A DNA stretch of 64,000 nucleotides from the NCBI RefSeq assembly GCF_038811545.1, contig NZ_CP133319.1:4476001-4540000 (forward strand). The letters run 5' to 3'. Shown here piece after piece: positions 44,569 through 53,861 of the stretch. Origin of the DNA: Rhodoligotrophos sp. CJ14 (GTDB taxonomy: Bacteria > Pseudomonadota > Alphaproteobacteria > Rhizobiales > Im1). The translations under genes were made by a program, and so were the position numbers. The notes beneath the pieces were generated by a model. That model worked only from the letters and a program-made list of their open reading frames with translations. It searched no databases and was not told the origin of the DNA. How positions within the stretch are numbered: the first letter of the stretch is position 1; each line of letters starts with the position of its first letter.

Positions 44569-45296
44569 TGCTCGAGATCTCCAACGTCACCAAGCGCTTC
44601 GGCGGGCTTATCGCGGTGAATGCCGTCGACATGTCCGTCGCCCAAGGCGAGATCTGTGGTCTGATCGGCCCCAATGGCGCAGGCAAGACCACCCTGTTCA
44701 ATGTGATCGCCGGCGTCTTCCCGCCCGATGAGGGGGATGTCACCTTCGAGGGCCGCTCGATTGCCGGCCATACCTCATCGACCATCTGCGCGCGCGGTCT
44801 CGCGCGCACGTTCCAGATACCGCAGATCTTTCCATCGATGAACGTGCTCGAGACCATCACCACCGGCGCCTTGCTGCATCATCGTGCGCTGAGTGATGCA
44901 GCCAGCGCTGCACGGGCTGTTGCCCAGCGGGTGGGATTGGGCGCGCGCCTTGCTATTCCAACCACCTCGCTCACCACGGCGGAGAAGAAGCGTCTGGAGG
45001 TGGCGCGTGCCCTCGCCACCAACCCGCGCATGATCCTGCTGGATGAGGTGATGGCCGGCCTCAACGGCGCCGAGGTGAGCGGCATGTTGACCCTCATACG
45101 GCAGTTGCGGGACGACGGCGTGACCGTGCTCTTCGTCGAGCATAATCTCGAGGCGGTGATGAGCATTTGTGACCGTATCGTGGTGCTCGATTACGGCCGC
45201 AAGATTGCAGACGACGTGCCTGCCAAGGTGATGGAACACCCCGACGTGGTCCAGGCCTATCTCGGCACGTCCATCGCGGAGGCGACCGATGCTTAG
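44568..45296 (+). CDS. ABC transporter ATP-binding protein (LivG family)
   Basis: This 242-residue ATPase has Walker A GPNGAGKTT (residues 34-42), the LivG-type signature LTTAEKKRLEVARALA, Walker B MILLDEVMAGLN and the H-loop FVEHNLEAVMSI. RTFQIPQIFPSMNVLE is the family-specific Q-loop region. It pairs with the LivF-type ATPase to power the permeases. It overlaps livF by eight bases. Confidence 0.93.
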   Translation: MLEISNVTKRFGGLIAVNAVDMSVAQGEICGLIGPNGAGKTTLFNVIAGVFPPDEGDVTFEGRSIAGHTSSTICARGLARTFQIPQIFPSMNVLETITTGALLHHRALSDAASAARAVAQRVGLGARLAIPTTSLTTAEKKRLEVARALATNPRMILLDEVMAGLNGAEVSGMLTLIRQLRDDGVTVLFVEHNLEAVMSICDRIVVLDYGRKIADDVPAKVMEHPDVVQAYLGTSIAEATDA

Positions 45297-46017
45297 CATT
45301 CGCGATCTGACCGCCGGCTATGGCGACACCCAGGTGCTCTTCGGAACGACGCTCGACGTGCGCCCCGGTGAGGTCACGGCGATCATCGGTTCGAACGGGG
45401 TAGGCAAGACGACACTGCTGCGCACGATCTCGGGGCTGATCAAGCCGACCGGCGGCAGCATCACCCATAATGGCGTCGAGATTGGCGGCCGTCCGTCCGA
45501 TGATATTGTCGAGCGTGGCATCGTTCTGGTGCCGGAAGGCCGACGCCTGTTTCCGCGCATGAGCGTGAGACGCAACCTCGAGCTGGGCGCCTATTCCAAG
45601 CGGGCGCGCAAGCATTTGGCTGAGCGCCTGCAATATGTCTTCGATCTCTTCCCCATCCTGAAAGAGCGCGAGCAGCAGCTCGGCGGCACCCTGTCCGGTG
45701 GCCAGCAACAGATGTGCGCGATCGCGCGCGGGCTGGTCGCCATGCCCGAGGTCTTGATGCTGGACGAGGTGTCCCTTGGCCTCGCACCGGTCGCGATCGC
45801 CCGGGTCTATGAAGCGATCAAGGCCATTCGCGACACGGGCGTGACGCTGTTGATCGTGGAGCAGAACATCAGCCAGGCGCTCTCGGTGGCTGATCGGGCC
45901 TATGTCATTCAGCATGGCCGCGTGGCCATGAGTGGCACCGGCCGCGAGCTTGCGCAGAACGCTGATGTAAAACGCGTGTATCTGGGGCTTGCCCCGCAAA
46001 GGGAGGATGCAAAATGA
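45289..46017 (+). CDS. ABC transporter ATP-binding protein (LivF family)
   Basis: This 242-residue ATPase has Walker A GSNGVGKTT (residues 34-42), the signature TLSGGQQQMCAIARGLVA, Walker B VLMLDEVSLGLAP and the H-loop IVEQNISQALSVADRAYV. LVPEGRRLFPRMSVRRNLEL is typical of LivF. It overlaps the substrate-binding protein gene by four bases (ATGA). Confidence 0.93.
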   Translation: MLSIRDLTAGYGDTQVLFGTTLDVRPGEVTAIIGSNGVGKTTLLRTISGLIKPTGGSITHNGVEIGGRPSDDIVERGIVLVPEGRRLFPRMSVRRNLELGAYSKRARKHLAERLQYVFDLFPILKEREQQLGGTLSGGQQQMCAIARGLVAMPEVLMLDEVSLGLAPVAIARVYEAIKAIRDTGVTLLIVEQNISQALSVADRAYVIQHGRVAMSGTGRELAQNADVKRVYLGLAPQREDAK

Positions 46018-47288
46018 AAATCTCAAGACGCGGTTTCGGCGCGCTCGTGGGTGGAGCGGGCCTTTCGGTACTGGGGGCGCCCTATGTGCGCCGCGGCTAT
46101 GCGGCCGAACCGATCAAGATCGGCGTGCTGCTGCCGCTCTCCGGGCCGCTCGCCTCGCTCGGCAATGATGTCTATCGCGGCTTTGAGCTGGCCCGCGACT
46201 TTGTGAATGCCGAGGGCGGCATTAATGGCAGCCCCATCGAATTCGTCACCGCCGATGTGCCAAGCTCGACGGAAGCAACGTCTCAGGCGACGCGTCTTAT
46301 CACCAACGACCGGGTGAAGGTGATCCTCGGCTCCTATGCGAGCTCGATCTCTTTCGCGGCAAGCCAGGTCGCCGAGCGCAACCGCGTGGTCTATTTCGAA
46401 CAGGGCGCGGTGGCCGACGACATCACCAAGCGCGGCTTCAAGCATCTCTTCCGCTTCATCTATCCCGCAAGCGAGCTTGGCCGCGGCGCGGCCCAGTTCA
46501 CCACCGACACCATCATGCCCGGCCTGGGGCTTGCGCCCGACAAGGCCAAGGTGGCGCTGCTTTATGAAGACTCCTCCTACGGCACCGCTGTGGGCGAGGG
46601 CGCGAAATCGCTGCTCGCGGAAAAAAACGTGCAGGTGGTCGATTCGACCAGCTACAGCTACAAGACCACCGATCTGTCGTCCCAGGTTCAGCGCTATAAG
46701 TCGCTGCAGCCCGACATTCTGATCGTCTGCCAATACACGCCCGATGGCATCTTGTTCTGGCGTCAGGCGCGCGAAGCCCAGCTCAACGTCAAGGCCATGA
46801 TCGGCAATGGCGGCGCGCATAATGTGAATGAGTTCGCCGAGGCCTTGGGCGACGATGTGAACGGTATCTTCAACGCCGGCACCTCCGTCTACATCAACCC
46901 GCAAGGCTTGGCGCCCGAGACAGCAGCCCTGTTCAAGCGCTTCCATGAGGAGCACCCGAAGAAGTATAACGGCCGGGCGCCCTCCGCCCATACCGGCATG
47001 GGCTTCAACGCCATGTGGATCGTGACCAAGGAGATTCTGCCCAAGGCTGAGGATCTCGACACCGAGGCGATCCGCGAAGTGGCCTTGGCGCTCGATAAGC
47101 CGATCGGTACGTCCATCGTCGGCTGGGGCACCAAGTTCGATCCGGAGACCCAGAACAACACTCGGGCGTTCCCGACCTACGACCAGTGGCAGGGCAAGAA
47201 GATCCACACGGTCGCACCAGACCCCTTCGGCATATCGACACCTAAAGGCATGCCGCTGCCTGCCTGGGGTCAGCGCGGCAATATCTGA
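46014..47288 (+). CDS. ABC transporter substrate-binding protein, Tat-exported (LivK/amide-binding type)
   Basis: This 424-residue type I periplasmic binding protein begins with ISRRGFGALVGGAGLSVLGA, a twin-arginine signal. The mature start IKIGVLLPLSGPLASLGNDV is typical of the leucine/amide-binding group. The two-lobe fold follows, with INGSPIEFVTADVPSSTEAT, VILGSYASSISFAA and VALLYEDSSYGTAVGEG. It gives specificity to the transporter; the ligand is probably a small carboxylate or amide used by the neighbouring enzymes. It is the last transporter gene; a hairpin follows its stop. Confidence 0.92.
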   Translation: MKISRRGFGALVGGAGLSVLGAPYVRRGYAAEPIKIGVLLPLSGPLASLGNDVYRGFELARDFVNAEGGINGSPIEFVTADVPSSTEATSQATRLITNDRVKVILGSYASSISFAASQVAERNRVVYFEQGAVADDITKRGFKHLFRFIYPASELGRGAAQFTTDTIMPGLGLAPDKAKVALLYEDSSYGTAVGEGAKSLLAEKNVQVVDSTSYSYKTTDLSSQVQRYKSLQPDILIVCQYTPDGILFWRQAREAQLNVKAMIGNGGAHNVNEFAEALGDDVNGIFNAGTSVYINPQGLAPETAALFKRFHEEHPKKYNGRAPSAHTGMGFNAMWIVTKEILPKAEDLDTEAIREVALALDKPIGTSIVGWGTKFDPETQNNTRAFPTYDQWQGKKIHTVAPDPFGISTPKGMPLPAWGQRGNI

Positions 47289-47307
47289 GCTCTGACACGT
47301 GACACGT

Positions 47308-47333
47308 GGCGGAGAGGGCGTGTTCTCTCCGCC
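47308..47333 (+). terminator. hairpin behind the ABC transporter operon
   Basis: GGCGGAGAG (47308-47316) pairs perfectly with CTCTCCGCC (47325-47333) around an 8-base loop. No T-run follows, so termination may be partial and the dehydrogenase genes downstream may still be read from the same transcript. Confidence 0.6.
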
Positions 47334-47355
47334 TATCCCTGACAGATGAGGAACG

Positions 47356-48396
47356 ATGAAAGCGGTCCGGAAAACCTCGCCCGAGCCCGGCGTGCGCATA
47401 GAGCAGGTGAATGCCCCGCGGACCCTTGGGCCCAACGATGTCCTGGTTGAAGTGGCCGCGGCCGGCATCTGTGGCAGCGATGTGCATGTGTACGAATGGA
47501 CCAGCGGCTATGACTTCATGCGCGACAAGCTCCCGCTGACGCTTGGCCATGAATTCGCCGGGCGCGTGATTGAGCGGGGCGCCGCGGTGACCACCATTGA
47601 CGTTGGCGCTCGCGTGACGGTCTGGCCATCGAGCGGGTGCGGGAACTGCGCCCCATGCCGTCGTGGCGAGCCTGAAAATTGCCTCCAGAAGTCAACGTTG
47701 GGTCTCATGCGCGATGGTGGCTTTGCCCGCCATGTGGTCGTGCCTGAAAAGGCCTGCTTCAGCCTCCCCGATGGACTGGATCTCGATCTCGCTGCCTTGA
47801 CGGAGCCGCTCTGCGTCGGTGCGCAGGCCGTGGATGTGGGACAGGTGCGCTTCGGCGATACGGTTGTGGTGCTGGGACCCGGCACCATCGGTCAGGCGAT
47901 CGCCCAATTTGCGCGCAAGGCCGGCGCAGCCAAGGTGATCATGGTCGGCTTTAACGATGGACCGCGGCTCGCTGTCTGCGAGGCGCTCGGCTTCGGGCAC
48001 CGCATCGATCTCGCCGAGCAGGAGCTTGCCGCGACCGTCTCCGCCATTGCCGGCGGGCCGGTCGATTGCGTTTTCGAAGCAACCGGCGTTGCCGCCAGCA
48101 TCCGCGACGGCCTGGGCCTGCTGCGCAAGGGCGGTGTTCTCGTGACGACCGGTATTCATGCGCGGCCCGTGGAGGTCGATCTCACCGATTTCGTGCGCCG
48201 CAAGCTGCAGCTGCGCGGCTCGCACGGGTCTCGACCCGCGATTTGGGAGAAGGTGCTGCGGGTTCTGGGCGAAAGCGGCGAGAGCTTCCGCCCGATGATC
48301 ACACACAGGCTGCCGCTGGACGAGGCTGTTGAGGGTTTTGAGCTCGCCCGCCGGAAGGAGGCATCCAAGGTGATGCTGATGCCGCAGGACGATTGA
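47356..48396 (+). CDS. zinc-dependent alcohol/polyol dehydrogenase (MDR)
   Basis: This 346-residue medium-chain dehydrogenase has catalytic zinc ligands in AGICGSDVHVYEW and TLGHEFAGRV, and the structural zinc site in SSGCGNCAPCRRGEPENC (four Cys). The Rossmann motif is VVLGPGTIGQAIAQ. It resembles threonine 3-dehydrogenase and sorbitol dehydrogenase, so a secondary alcohol or polyol with NAD+ is likely. It starts an oxidoreductase trio following the ABC transporter. Confidence 0.92.
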   Translation: MKAVRKTSPEPGVRIEQVNAPRTLGPNDVLVEVAAAGICGSDVHVYEWTSGYDFMRDKLPLTLGHEFAGRVIERGAAVTTIDVGARVTVWPSSGCGNCAPCRRGEPENCLQKSTLGLMRDGGFARHVVVPEKACFSLPDGLDLDLAALTEPLCVGAQAVDVGQVRFGDTVVVLGPGTIGQAIAQFARKAGAAKVIMVGFNDGPRLAVCEALGFGHRIDLAEQELAATVSAIAGGPVDCVFEATGVAASIRDGLGLLRKGGVLVTTGIHARPVEVDLTDFVRRKLQLRGSHGSRPAIWEKVLRVLGESGESFRPMITHRLPLDEAVEGFELARRKEASKVMLMPQDD

Positions 48397-48408
48397 GGAG
48401 ATTGGGCA

Positions 48409-49170
48409 ATGAGCAATCAGCAGGGCCGCGTTGCGCTCGTAACCGGTGCGGCGCGGGGAATAGGATTGTCGATCGCCGAGCGTTTGGCCAAAGAGGGCGC
48501 TTGCACCGTGCTGGTCGATGTCATCGCCGAGCTCGATCAGGCGGTTTCCCGGCTTCGGAGCGCCGGCCTCAACGTCCATGCTGCCCGCACCGACATTTCC
48601 CGCGAGGATGAGGTGAAGGCGCTGGTGGCGGACGTCGTAGCGCGTCATGGCAGCCTCGACATTCTCGTCAACAATGCGGGCATCTCCCCCAAGCATGACG
48701 GACGCAAGGCCTTGGTCGAGGATACCGCCCTTGATGAATGGCAGGCCGTGCTGGCTGTGAACCTCACCGGACCCTTTCTGCTCTGCCGGCACGCAGTACC
48801 GCTGATGCGCAAGCGGGGCTGGGGACGGATCATCAACATGTCATCCCAGGCTGGCCGCACCCGCTCGCAGATTGCAGGCTCCCATTATGCCGCCTCCAAA
48901 GCGGGACTGATCGGCTTCTCCCGCACCCTCGCAGCCGAAGTGGGTCCGGCCGGCATCACCGTGAACTGTATTGCCCCAGGCCGCATCGAAACCCCGATGG
49001 CGGCAATGGCAGGCGCGGATGTCAACCGCGCCTATGTCACGCAGATCCCGGTTGCGCGGATCGGCACGCCTGACGACATCGCCGCGGCCGTGGCCTTCCT
49101 CGCATCCGACGAAGCAGGTTTCATCACCGGCGCCACCATTGACGTGAATGGCGGCCATTTCATGGGCTGA
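48409..49170 (+). CDS. short-chain dehydrogenase/reductase (3-oxoacyl-reductase type)
   Basis: This 253-residue classical SDR has VALVTGAARGIGLSIAERLA, ILVNNAGISPKHDGRKA, the catalytic Ser in IINMSSQAGRTRSQ, YAASK as the YxxxK site, and the C-terminal FITGATIDVNGGHFMG. An Asp at the end of strand 2 (VLVDVIAEL) suggests NAD(H). It follows the zinc dehydrogenase by 12 bases, so the two oxidoreductases probably act on the same substrate chain. Confidence 0.93.
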   Translation: MSNQQGRVALVTGAARGIGLSIAERLAKEGACTVLVDVIAELDQAVSRLRSAGLNVHAARTDISREDEVKALVADVVARHGSLDILVNNAGISPKHDGRKALVEDTALDEWQAVLAVNLTGPFLLCRHAVPLMRKRGWGRIINMSSQAGRTRSQIAGSHYAASKAGLIGFSRTLAAEVGPAGITVNCIAPGRIETPMAAMAGADVNRAYVTQIPVARIGTPDDIAAAVAFLASDEAGFITGATIDVNGGHFMG

Positions 49171-49221
49171 GCCTCGTTCGATGCGCCGCTGAACAGTGAG
49201 GCTTCCCTGAGAGGAGACATC

Positions 49222-50244
49222 GTGAGCCAGTCCATTCCTGAGAGCATGCGCCATGTGCATATGGCAGAGCCCGGCGGCCCGGAGGTTCTCTCGGTCGTTG
49301 AGGGGCCGCTGCCGTGCCCCCAAACGGGCGAGGTCCTGATCCGCGTGCGCGCGGCTGGCGTCAACCGGCCCGATATTCGCCAGCGCCAGGGCGCCTATCC
49401 TCCGCCACCGGGCGCGTCCGATATCATTGGCCTCGAGATCGCAGGAGAGATCATCGCCCTGGGCGATGGTGTCACTGGGCTCGCATTGGGCGATGCGGTC
49501 TGTGCGCTCGTCGCCGGCGGCGGCTATGCCGAATACTGCACGGCCCCCGCGGCACAATGCTTGCCCCTTCCGAAAGGCTTGAGCTTCACAGAGGCCGCGG
49601 CAATCCCCGAGACCTTCTTCACTGTCTGGGTGAATGTGTTCCAGCGCGCGCGGCTGACAGGCGGCGAAAGCCTTCTCGTCCATGGCGGCTCGAGCGGAAT
49701 AGGCTCGACCGCCATCCAGCTCGCCAAGGCTTTTGGCGCGAGCGTCTTCGCGACCGCCGGCAGTGCGGAGAAATGCGCCTTCTGTCAGCAGATTGGCGCG
49801 GATGCCGCAATCAACTACCGTACTGAGGATTTCGTCGAGCGTATTGGTGCGCTGACCGGCGGGCGGGGGGTGGATGTGGTGCTGGACATGGTCGGCGGCG
49901 ACTATACCGATCGCAACCTCGCCTGCCTCGCGCCCGATGGCCGGCTCACCCAGGTTGCAACCCTGGCAGGTCCCTCGGTGACCATCGATATGGCGCGGGT
50001 GATGCGCAACCGCCTGACCATCACCGGCTCGACCTTGCGGCCACGCCCCATAGCGGTGAAGGGGCAGATTGCGACGGAATTGCGCGAGAACGTGTGGCCA
50101 ACGCTGGAAGCCGGCACGGTCCGACCCATCATCCACCGGGTGTTCCCGCTGGCCGATGTTCAGGACGCGCATCGTCTGATGGAGACCAGCCAGCACATGG
50201 GCAAGATCGTGCTGGATATCGCGGATGGTAGGCGGCGGCCATGA
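49222..50244 (+). CDS. NAD(P)H:quinone oxidoreductase, zeta-crystallin/PIG3 type
   Basis: This 340-residue zinc-free MDR enzyme starts at a GTG preceded by GAGAGGAGACATC. Family marks are VRAAGVNRPDIRQRQGAYPP, LLVHGGSSGIGSTAIQLAKA and FATAGSAEKCAFCQQIGADA. No zinc-ligand cysteines are present. Such enzymes reduce quinones or enoyl-type substrates with NADPH. It is the third gene of the oxidoreductase group; a strong hairpin follows. Confidence 0.92.
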   Translation: MSQSIPESMRHVHMAEPGGPEVLSVVEGPLPCPQTGEVLIRVRAAGVNRPDIRQRQGAYPPPPGASDIIGLEIAGEIIALGDGVTGLALGDAVCALVAGGGYAEYCTAPAAQCLPLPKGLSFTEAAAIPETFFTVWVNVFQRARLTGGESLLVHGGSSGIGSTAIQLAKAFGASVFATAGSAEKCAFCQQIGADAAINYRTEDFVERIGALTGGRGVDVVLDMVGGDYTDRNLACLAPDGRLTQVATLAGPSVTIDMARVMRNRLTITGSTLRPRPIAVKGQIATELRENVWPTLEAGTVRPIIHRVFPLADVQDAHRLMETSQHMGKIVLDIADGRRRP

Positions 50245-50248
50245 ATGG

Positions 50249-50273
50249 CGGCCGGCCGGCGCGGGGCCGGCCG
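50249..50273. terminator. GC-rich hairpin between convergent genes
   Basis: CGGCCGGCC (50249-50257) pairs with GGCCGGCCG (50265-50273) around a 7-base loop. It sits five bases after the quinone oxidoreductase stop and before the end of the convergent DUF3309 gene, so it can serve both directions. No T-run. Confidence 0.65.
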
Positions 50274-50308
50274 GAGCTGCTCTCGGGTAAGGGATTTTCG
50301 AGGTTGTG

Positions 50309-50467
50309 CTAGATCCGCCCGAGCAAGACGAGCACAAGCACGATAATCAGGATAACGCCGACGATGCCGCCGGGAGCATAGCCCCAGCTTCGGCTATAGG
50401 GCCATGCGGGCACAGCACCCACCAATAGAAGAATAAGCAGGATAAGAAGAATAGTGCCGAGTCCCAT
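50309..50467 (-). CDS. DUF3309 family small membrane peptide
   Basis: This 52-residue peptide matches DUF3309: MGLGTILLILLILLLVGAVP, then PYSRSWGYAPGGIVGVILII and LVLVLLGRI. It has two membrane segments around a short SRSWGYAPGG loop. GAGGAGAA lies just before the ATG at 50467. The family is common in Alphaproteobacteria; I know of no function. It appears monocistronic. Confidence 0.9.
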   Translation of the reverse strand: MGLGTILLILLILLLVGAVPAWPYSRSWGYAPGGIVGVILIIVLVLVLLGRI

Positions 50468-50714
50468 ACAGTTCTCCTCAGCCTCTCTCAATATTCGTCA
50501 AGATTGTGGTCTTGGCGTGCCTGTAAAACGGCAAGTTGGCTGAAAAGGTTCCGCGGGATCGGGCAGTCTGTCACAATTTCGGAGGAGAACGGACGAAGCG
50601 GGGTGCTGCGCTCACTGTCATGTCTCGAAAAACGAGGCGCCTGACACGAGGGACAAGCGCCTGATACCGAGTGAGTGGAGGCCCGCGGCTCAGTCTTGAA
50701 CCGCGGGGCAGGCA

Positions 50715-52397
50715 TCAGTCTTCGGCGTAGATATCGCGGTCCTTGGTTTCCGGGAGGAAAAGCAGACCGACGACCAAGGTCATCACTGCGATCGCGATCG
50801 GATACCACAGGCCGGAATAGATATTGCCGGTCGCCGCCACGATCGCGAAGGCGGTGGGAGGCAGGAAACCGCCGAACCAGCCATTGCCGATATGATAGGG
50901 CAGCGACATCGAGGTGTAGCGGATGCGTGTGGGGAACAGTTCCACCAGCGCAGCCGCGATCGGCCCATAGACCATGGTGACATAGATCACCAGGATGGTC
51001 AGAAGAACGACGGTCATCACCTTGTTCATCTGCGCGGGATCAGCCTTGGTCGGATACCCATGCGCCGTGATCGCATCGGTCACCGCCTTCTTGAACGCGT
51101 CCTGCTGGGGCTTGAGCTGATCAGCGGGCAGTCCCGTACCGTTGAAGCTCGGGATCACCTGGTCACCGATCTTGATCGAGGCGATGGTCCCGGCCGGAGC
51201 TGCCACGTTCTCATAGTTCACCGACGAGCTTGCCAGCACCGACTTGGCGATATCGCAGGAGCTGGTGAAGCTCGCCGTACCCACCGGGTTGAACTGGAAT
51301 GAGCATTCATCGGGGTTCGCCACCACGGAGACCGGTGCGGAAGCCTGGGCTGCTTCCAGTGCCGGATTGGCGAAATGGGTGAGCCCTTTGAAGATCGGGA
51401 AATAGGTCAGCGCCGCCAGCAGGCAGCCCGCCATGATGATTGGCTTACGGCCAACCTTGTCGGAGAGCCACCCGAACAGGATGAAGAAGGGTGTGCCGAT
51501 CGCCAGCGCGATCGCGATCATGACATTGGCAGTCGTGCCGTCCACCTTCAGGATCTGCGTGAGGAAGAAGAGCGCATAGAACTGGCCGGCATACCAGACG
51601 ACCGCCTGCCCGGCGGTGAGACCGATCAGAGCCAGGATCACGATCTTGAGGTTCGACCACTGGCCGAAGCTCTCCTTGAGCGGTGCCTTCGATCCCTTGC
51701 CATCTGCTTTCATGCGCTGGAAGGCTGGGCTCTCATTGAGCTGCAACCGGATCCAGACCGAGATGCCAAGCAGGATGATTGAGACGAGGAAGGGAATGCG
51801 CCAGCCCCATTCCCGGAAAGCCTCTTCGCCAATGGCCGTGCGGATGCCGAGAATGACGATGAGCGAGAGGAACAGGCCCAGTGTCGCCGTCGTCTGGATC
51901 CAGCTCGTATAGAAGCCGCGGCGGTTGCGCGGTGCATGCTCGGCCACATAGGTTGCCGCGCCGCCATATTCACCGCCAAGCGCCAAGCCCTGTAACAGGC
52001 GTAGCACAATGAGAATGACCGGCGCGAGCACGCCCCACGAGGCGTAGGTGGGCAGGACGCCAACCAGGAAGGTGGAGAGGCCCATGATGACGATGGTGAT
52101 GAGGAACGTGTGCTTGCGCCCGACCAGATCCCCAAGTCGCCCGAAGAAGACGGCACCGAATGGGCGTACCGCGAAGCCAGCGGCAAAGGCCAGCAGCGCG
52201 AAGATGAAAGCAGCCGTAGGATTGACCCCGGAAAAGAACTGGGCGGCAATGATCGCGGACAGTGATCCGTAGAGGTAGAAATCATACCACTCGAAGACAG
52301 TGCCGAGCGAAGAGGCAAAAATGACCTTTCGCTCTTCTGCGGTCATCTTCTGCGCACCGGCAGAGGGTCCGCCAAGATAAGTGGAGTCTACGCTCAT
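50715..52397 (-). CDS. MFS transporter, metabolite:H+ symporter (MHS) family
   Basis: This 560-residue symporter has a typical MHS N-half: SSLGTVFEWYDFYLYGSLSA, RPFGAVFFGRLGDLVGRKHT and LQGLALGGEYGGAATYVAEH. After the eighth helix region there is an unusual soluble insertion of about 120 residues (about 335-455, from HFANPALEAA to DPAQMNK) with two cysteines. The final helices follow. Normal members are about 430 residues. I started at the ATG 52397 with AAGGAG upstream. Substrates of the family are organic acids and osmolytes. It is separated by about 240 bases from the moeA gene. Confidence 0.9.
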   Translation of the reverse strand: MSVDSTYLGGPSAGAQKMTAEERKVIFASSLGTVFEWYDFYLYGSLSAIIAAQFFSGVNPTAAFIFALLAFAAGFAVRPFGAVFFGRLGDLVGRKHTFLITIVIMGLSTFLVGVLPTYASWGVLAPVILIVLRLLQGLALGGEYGGAATYVAEHAPRNRRGFYTSWIQTTATLGLFLSLIVILGIRTAIGEEAFREWGWRIPFLVSIILLGISVWIRLQLNESPAFQRMKADGKGSKAPLKESFGQWSNLKIVILALIGLTAGQAVVWYAGQFYALFFLTQILKVDGTTANVMIAIALAIGTPFFILFGWLSDKVGRKPIIMAGCLLAALTYFPIFKGLTHFANPALEAAQASAPVSVVANPDECSFQFNPVGTASFTSSCDIAKSVLASSSVNYENVAAPAGTIASIKIGDQVIPSFNGTGLPADQLKPQQDAFKKAVTDAITAHGYPTKADPAQMNKVMTVVLLTILVIYVTMVYGPIAAALVELFPTRIRYTSMSLPYHIGNGWFGGFLPPTAFAIVAATGNIYSGLWYPIAIAVMTLVVGLLFLPETKDRDIYAED

Positions 52398-52633
52398 GAG
52401 AGGCTCCTTCCCGTATCCACCCGATGATCTCCCGCCGCGCGAGAGAATTATTATTGATGAACTGAGAAACGACAGACCGGAATCTGTCTGATTCTTAGCG
52501 TCCGTATGCGCATAATAAGGCAGGGCAGAATGCCTGCGCGATTGGACGTTGGTATGAGTGTGGAACGAGAAGGTTGGCCGAGATTCGCCTAAATTTGCCG
52601 TAGCCCGGCACGGGTGAAGAAAAGGCGACCGGG

Positions 52634-53857
52634 TTAGAAATCGAGGCGTAGCACCTCGACCGGCTCCCCGCTGGCAGCGGCTGGCGCGAATGGTCGTCTC
52701 ACGATCAGACAATCGGCGGCGGCAAAGCTCTGTTGCAGCGAGCTGTCCTGCAATGAGAACGGCTCGACCGTGATGCCAGCCGCTTTGCTGCGGCGAAACC
52801 GTCCGCGCACATAATCTTGCCGCTGATCATTTGCCCCGAGCGCGGAGGCGAGGGGATAGATCTCGGTATCATCCTGTTCAGGCCGGCCGAGCAATGCGCC
52901 AATGAGCGGCTTGAGAAAGATGCGGGCACAGATGAGCGCTGAAACCGGATTGCCCGGCAGACCCATGACCCGGACAGGCTGAGCACTGCCCGTTTGGACG
53001 TGACCGAACATCAAAGGCTTGCCTGGGCGCATGGCGATGCGCCAGAAGGCGATGTCCACACCGCGGGCAATCAGTGCCTTTTGCACGAGATCATGGTCAC
53101 CGACCGAAGCCCCGCCAATGGTGACGAGTACGTCGGCGGAAAGCCCTCGCGCGATCGCCGCATCGAGCGCCGCGAGATCATCCCCGACAATGCCGAGATC
53201 CACGGGCTCTGCGCCCATGGCGCGGATGAAAGCCGCAAGCGAGTGGTTGTTGGACGAGATGATCTGATCGCCACGAGGCGTGCTGCCCGGTGCCACCAGC
53301 TCATCGCCCGTGGGCAGGATCGCGATGCGGGGCCGGCGCCGTACCGGGAGCTCGTGATGATTGGCTGCGGCGGCAAGCCCGATATGGCGGGCATTGAGGC
53401 GCGTGCCGGCCGCGATCAGGAGATCGCCCGCCCGGAAATCAAGACCGCTGCGGCGCACATGCCGGCCGCGCTGGCCCGGCTCGGTGAGAATGACACGATC
53501 GCCCTCGCGTCTTGTATTCTCCTGGATGACCACCGTGTCGGCACCGGGCGGCAGCGGCGCGCCGGTGAAGATGCGGACACTCTCGCCAGGCCCGATCGCG
53601 CCGGTAAAGCCGCGGCCGGCCTGCGATGTTCCGATGATCAGCAGCTTGGGCTTTGACCCATCCACATCATCTCCGCGCACCGCATATCCATCCATGGCGG
53701 AGGCATCAAATGGCGGCTGGTCGCGCGTGGCACGAACATCCTCGGCGAGCACGCGCTGCCAGGCTTGATCCAATGGAATGCATTCCTGGCCGATCGGGGC
53801 TACGCCATCGAGCACCCGGCCAAGCGCCTCCTCGACTGGCAGCAGCGCCCCCGCCAT
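52634..53857 (-). CDS. moeA: molybdopterin molybdenumtransferase MoeA
   Basis: This 407-residue enzyme inserts molybdate into adenylated molybdopterin. Domain order is as in MoeA: RDQPPFDASAMDGYAVRGDD and IFTGAPLPPGADTVVIQENT early, then the MPT-binding PTGDELVAPG and TIGGASVGDHDLVQKAL, and GLPGNPVSALICARIFL before the C-terminal beta domain. It starts at ATG 53857, or at the adjoining GTG 53860, directly after the moaC stop. It is the last gene of the trpEGDC-moaC-moeA run. Confidence 0.96.
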   Translation of the reverse strand: MAGALLPVEEALGRVLDGVAPIGQECIPLDQAWQRVLAEDVRATRDQPPFDASAMDGYAVRGDDVDGSKPKLLIIGTSQAGRGFTGAIGPGESVRIFTGAPLPPGADTVVIQENTRREGDRVILTEPGQRGRHVRRSGLDFRAGDLLIAAGTRLNARHIGLAAAANHHELPVRRRPRIAILPTGDELVAPGSTPRGDQIISSNNHSLAAFIRAMGAEPVDLGIVGDDLAALDAAIARGLSADVLVTIGGASVGDHDLVQKALIARGVDIAFWRIAMRPGKPLMFGHVQTGSAQPVRVMGLPGNPVSALICARIFLKPLIGALLGRPEQDDTEIYPLASALGANDQRQDYVRGRFRRSKAAGITVEPFSLQDSSLQQSFAAADCLIVRRPFAPAAASGEPVEVLRLDF

Positions 53858-53861
53858 CACT

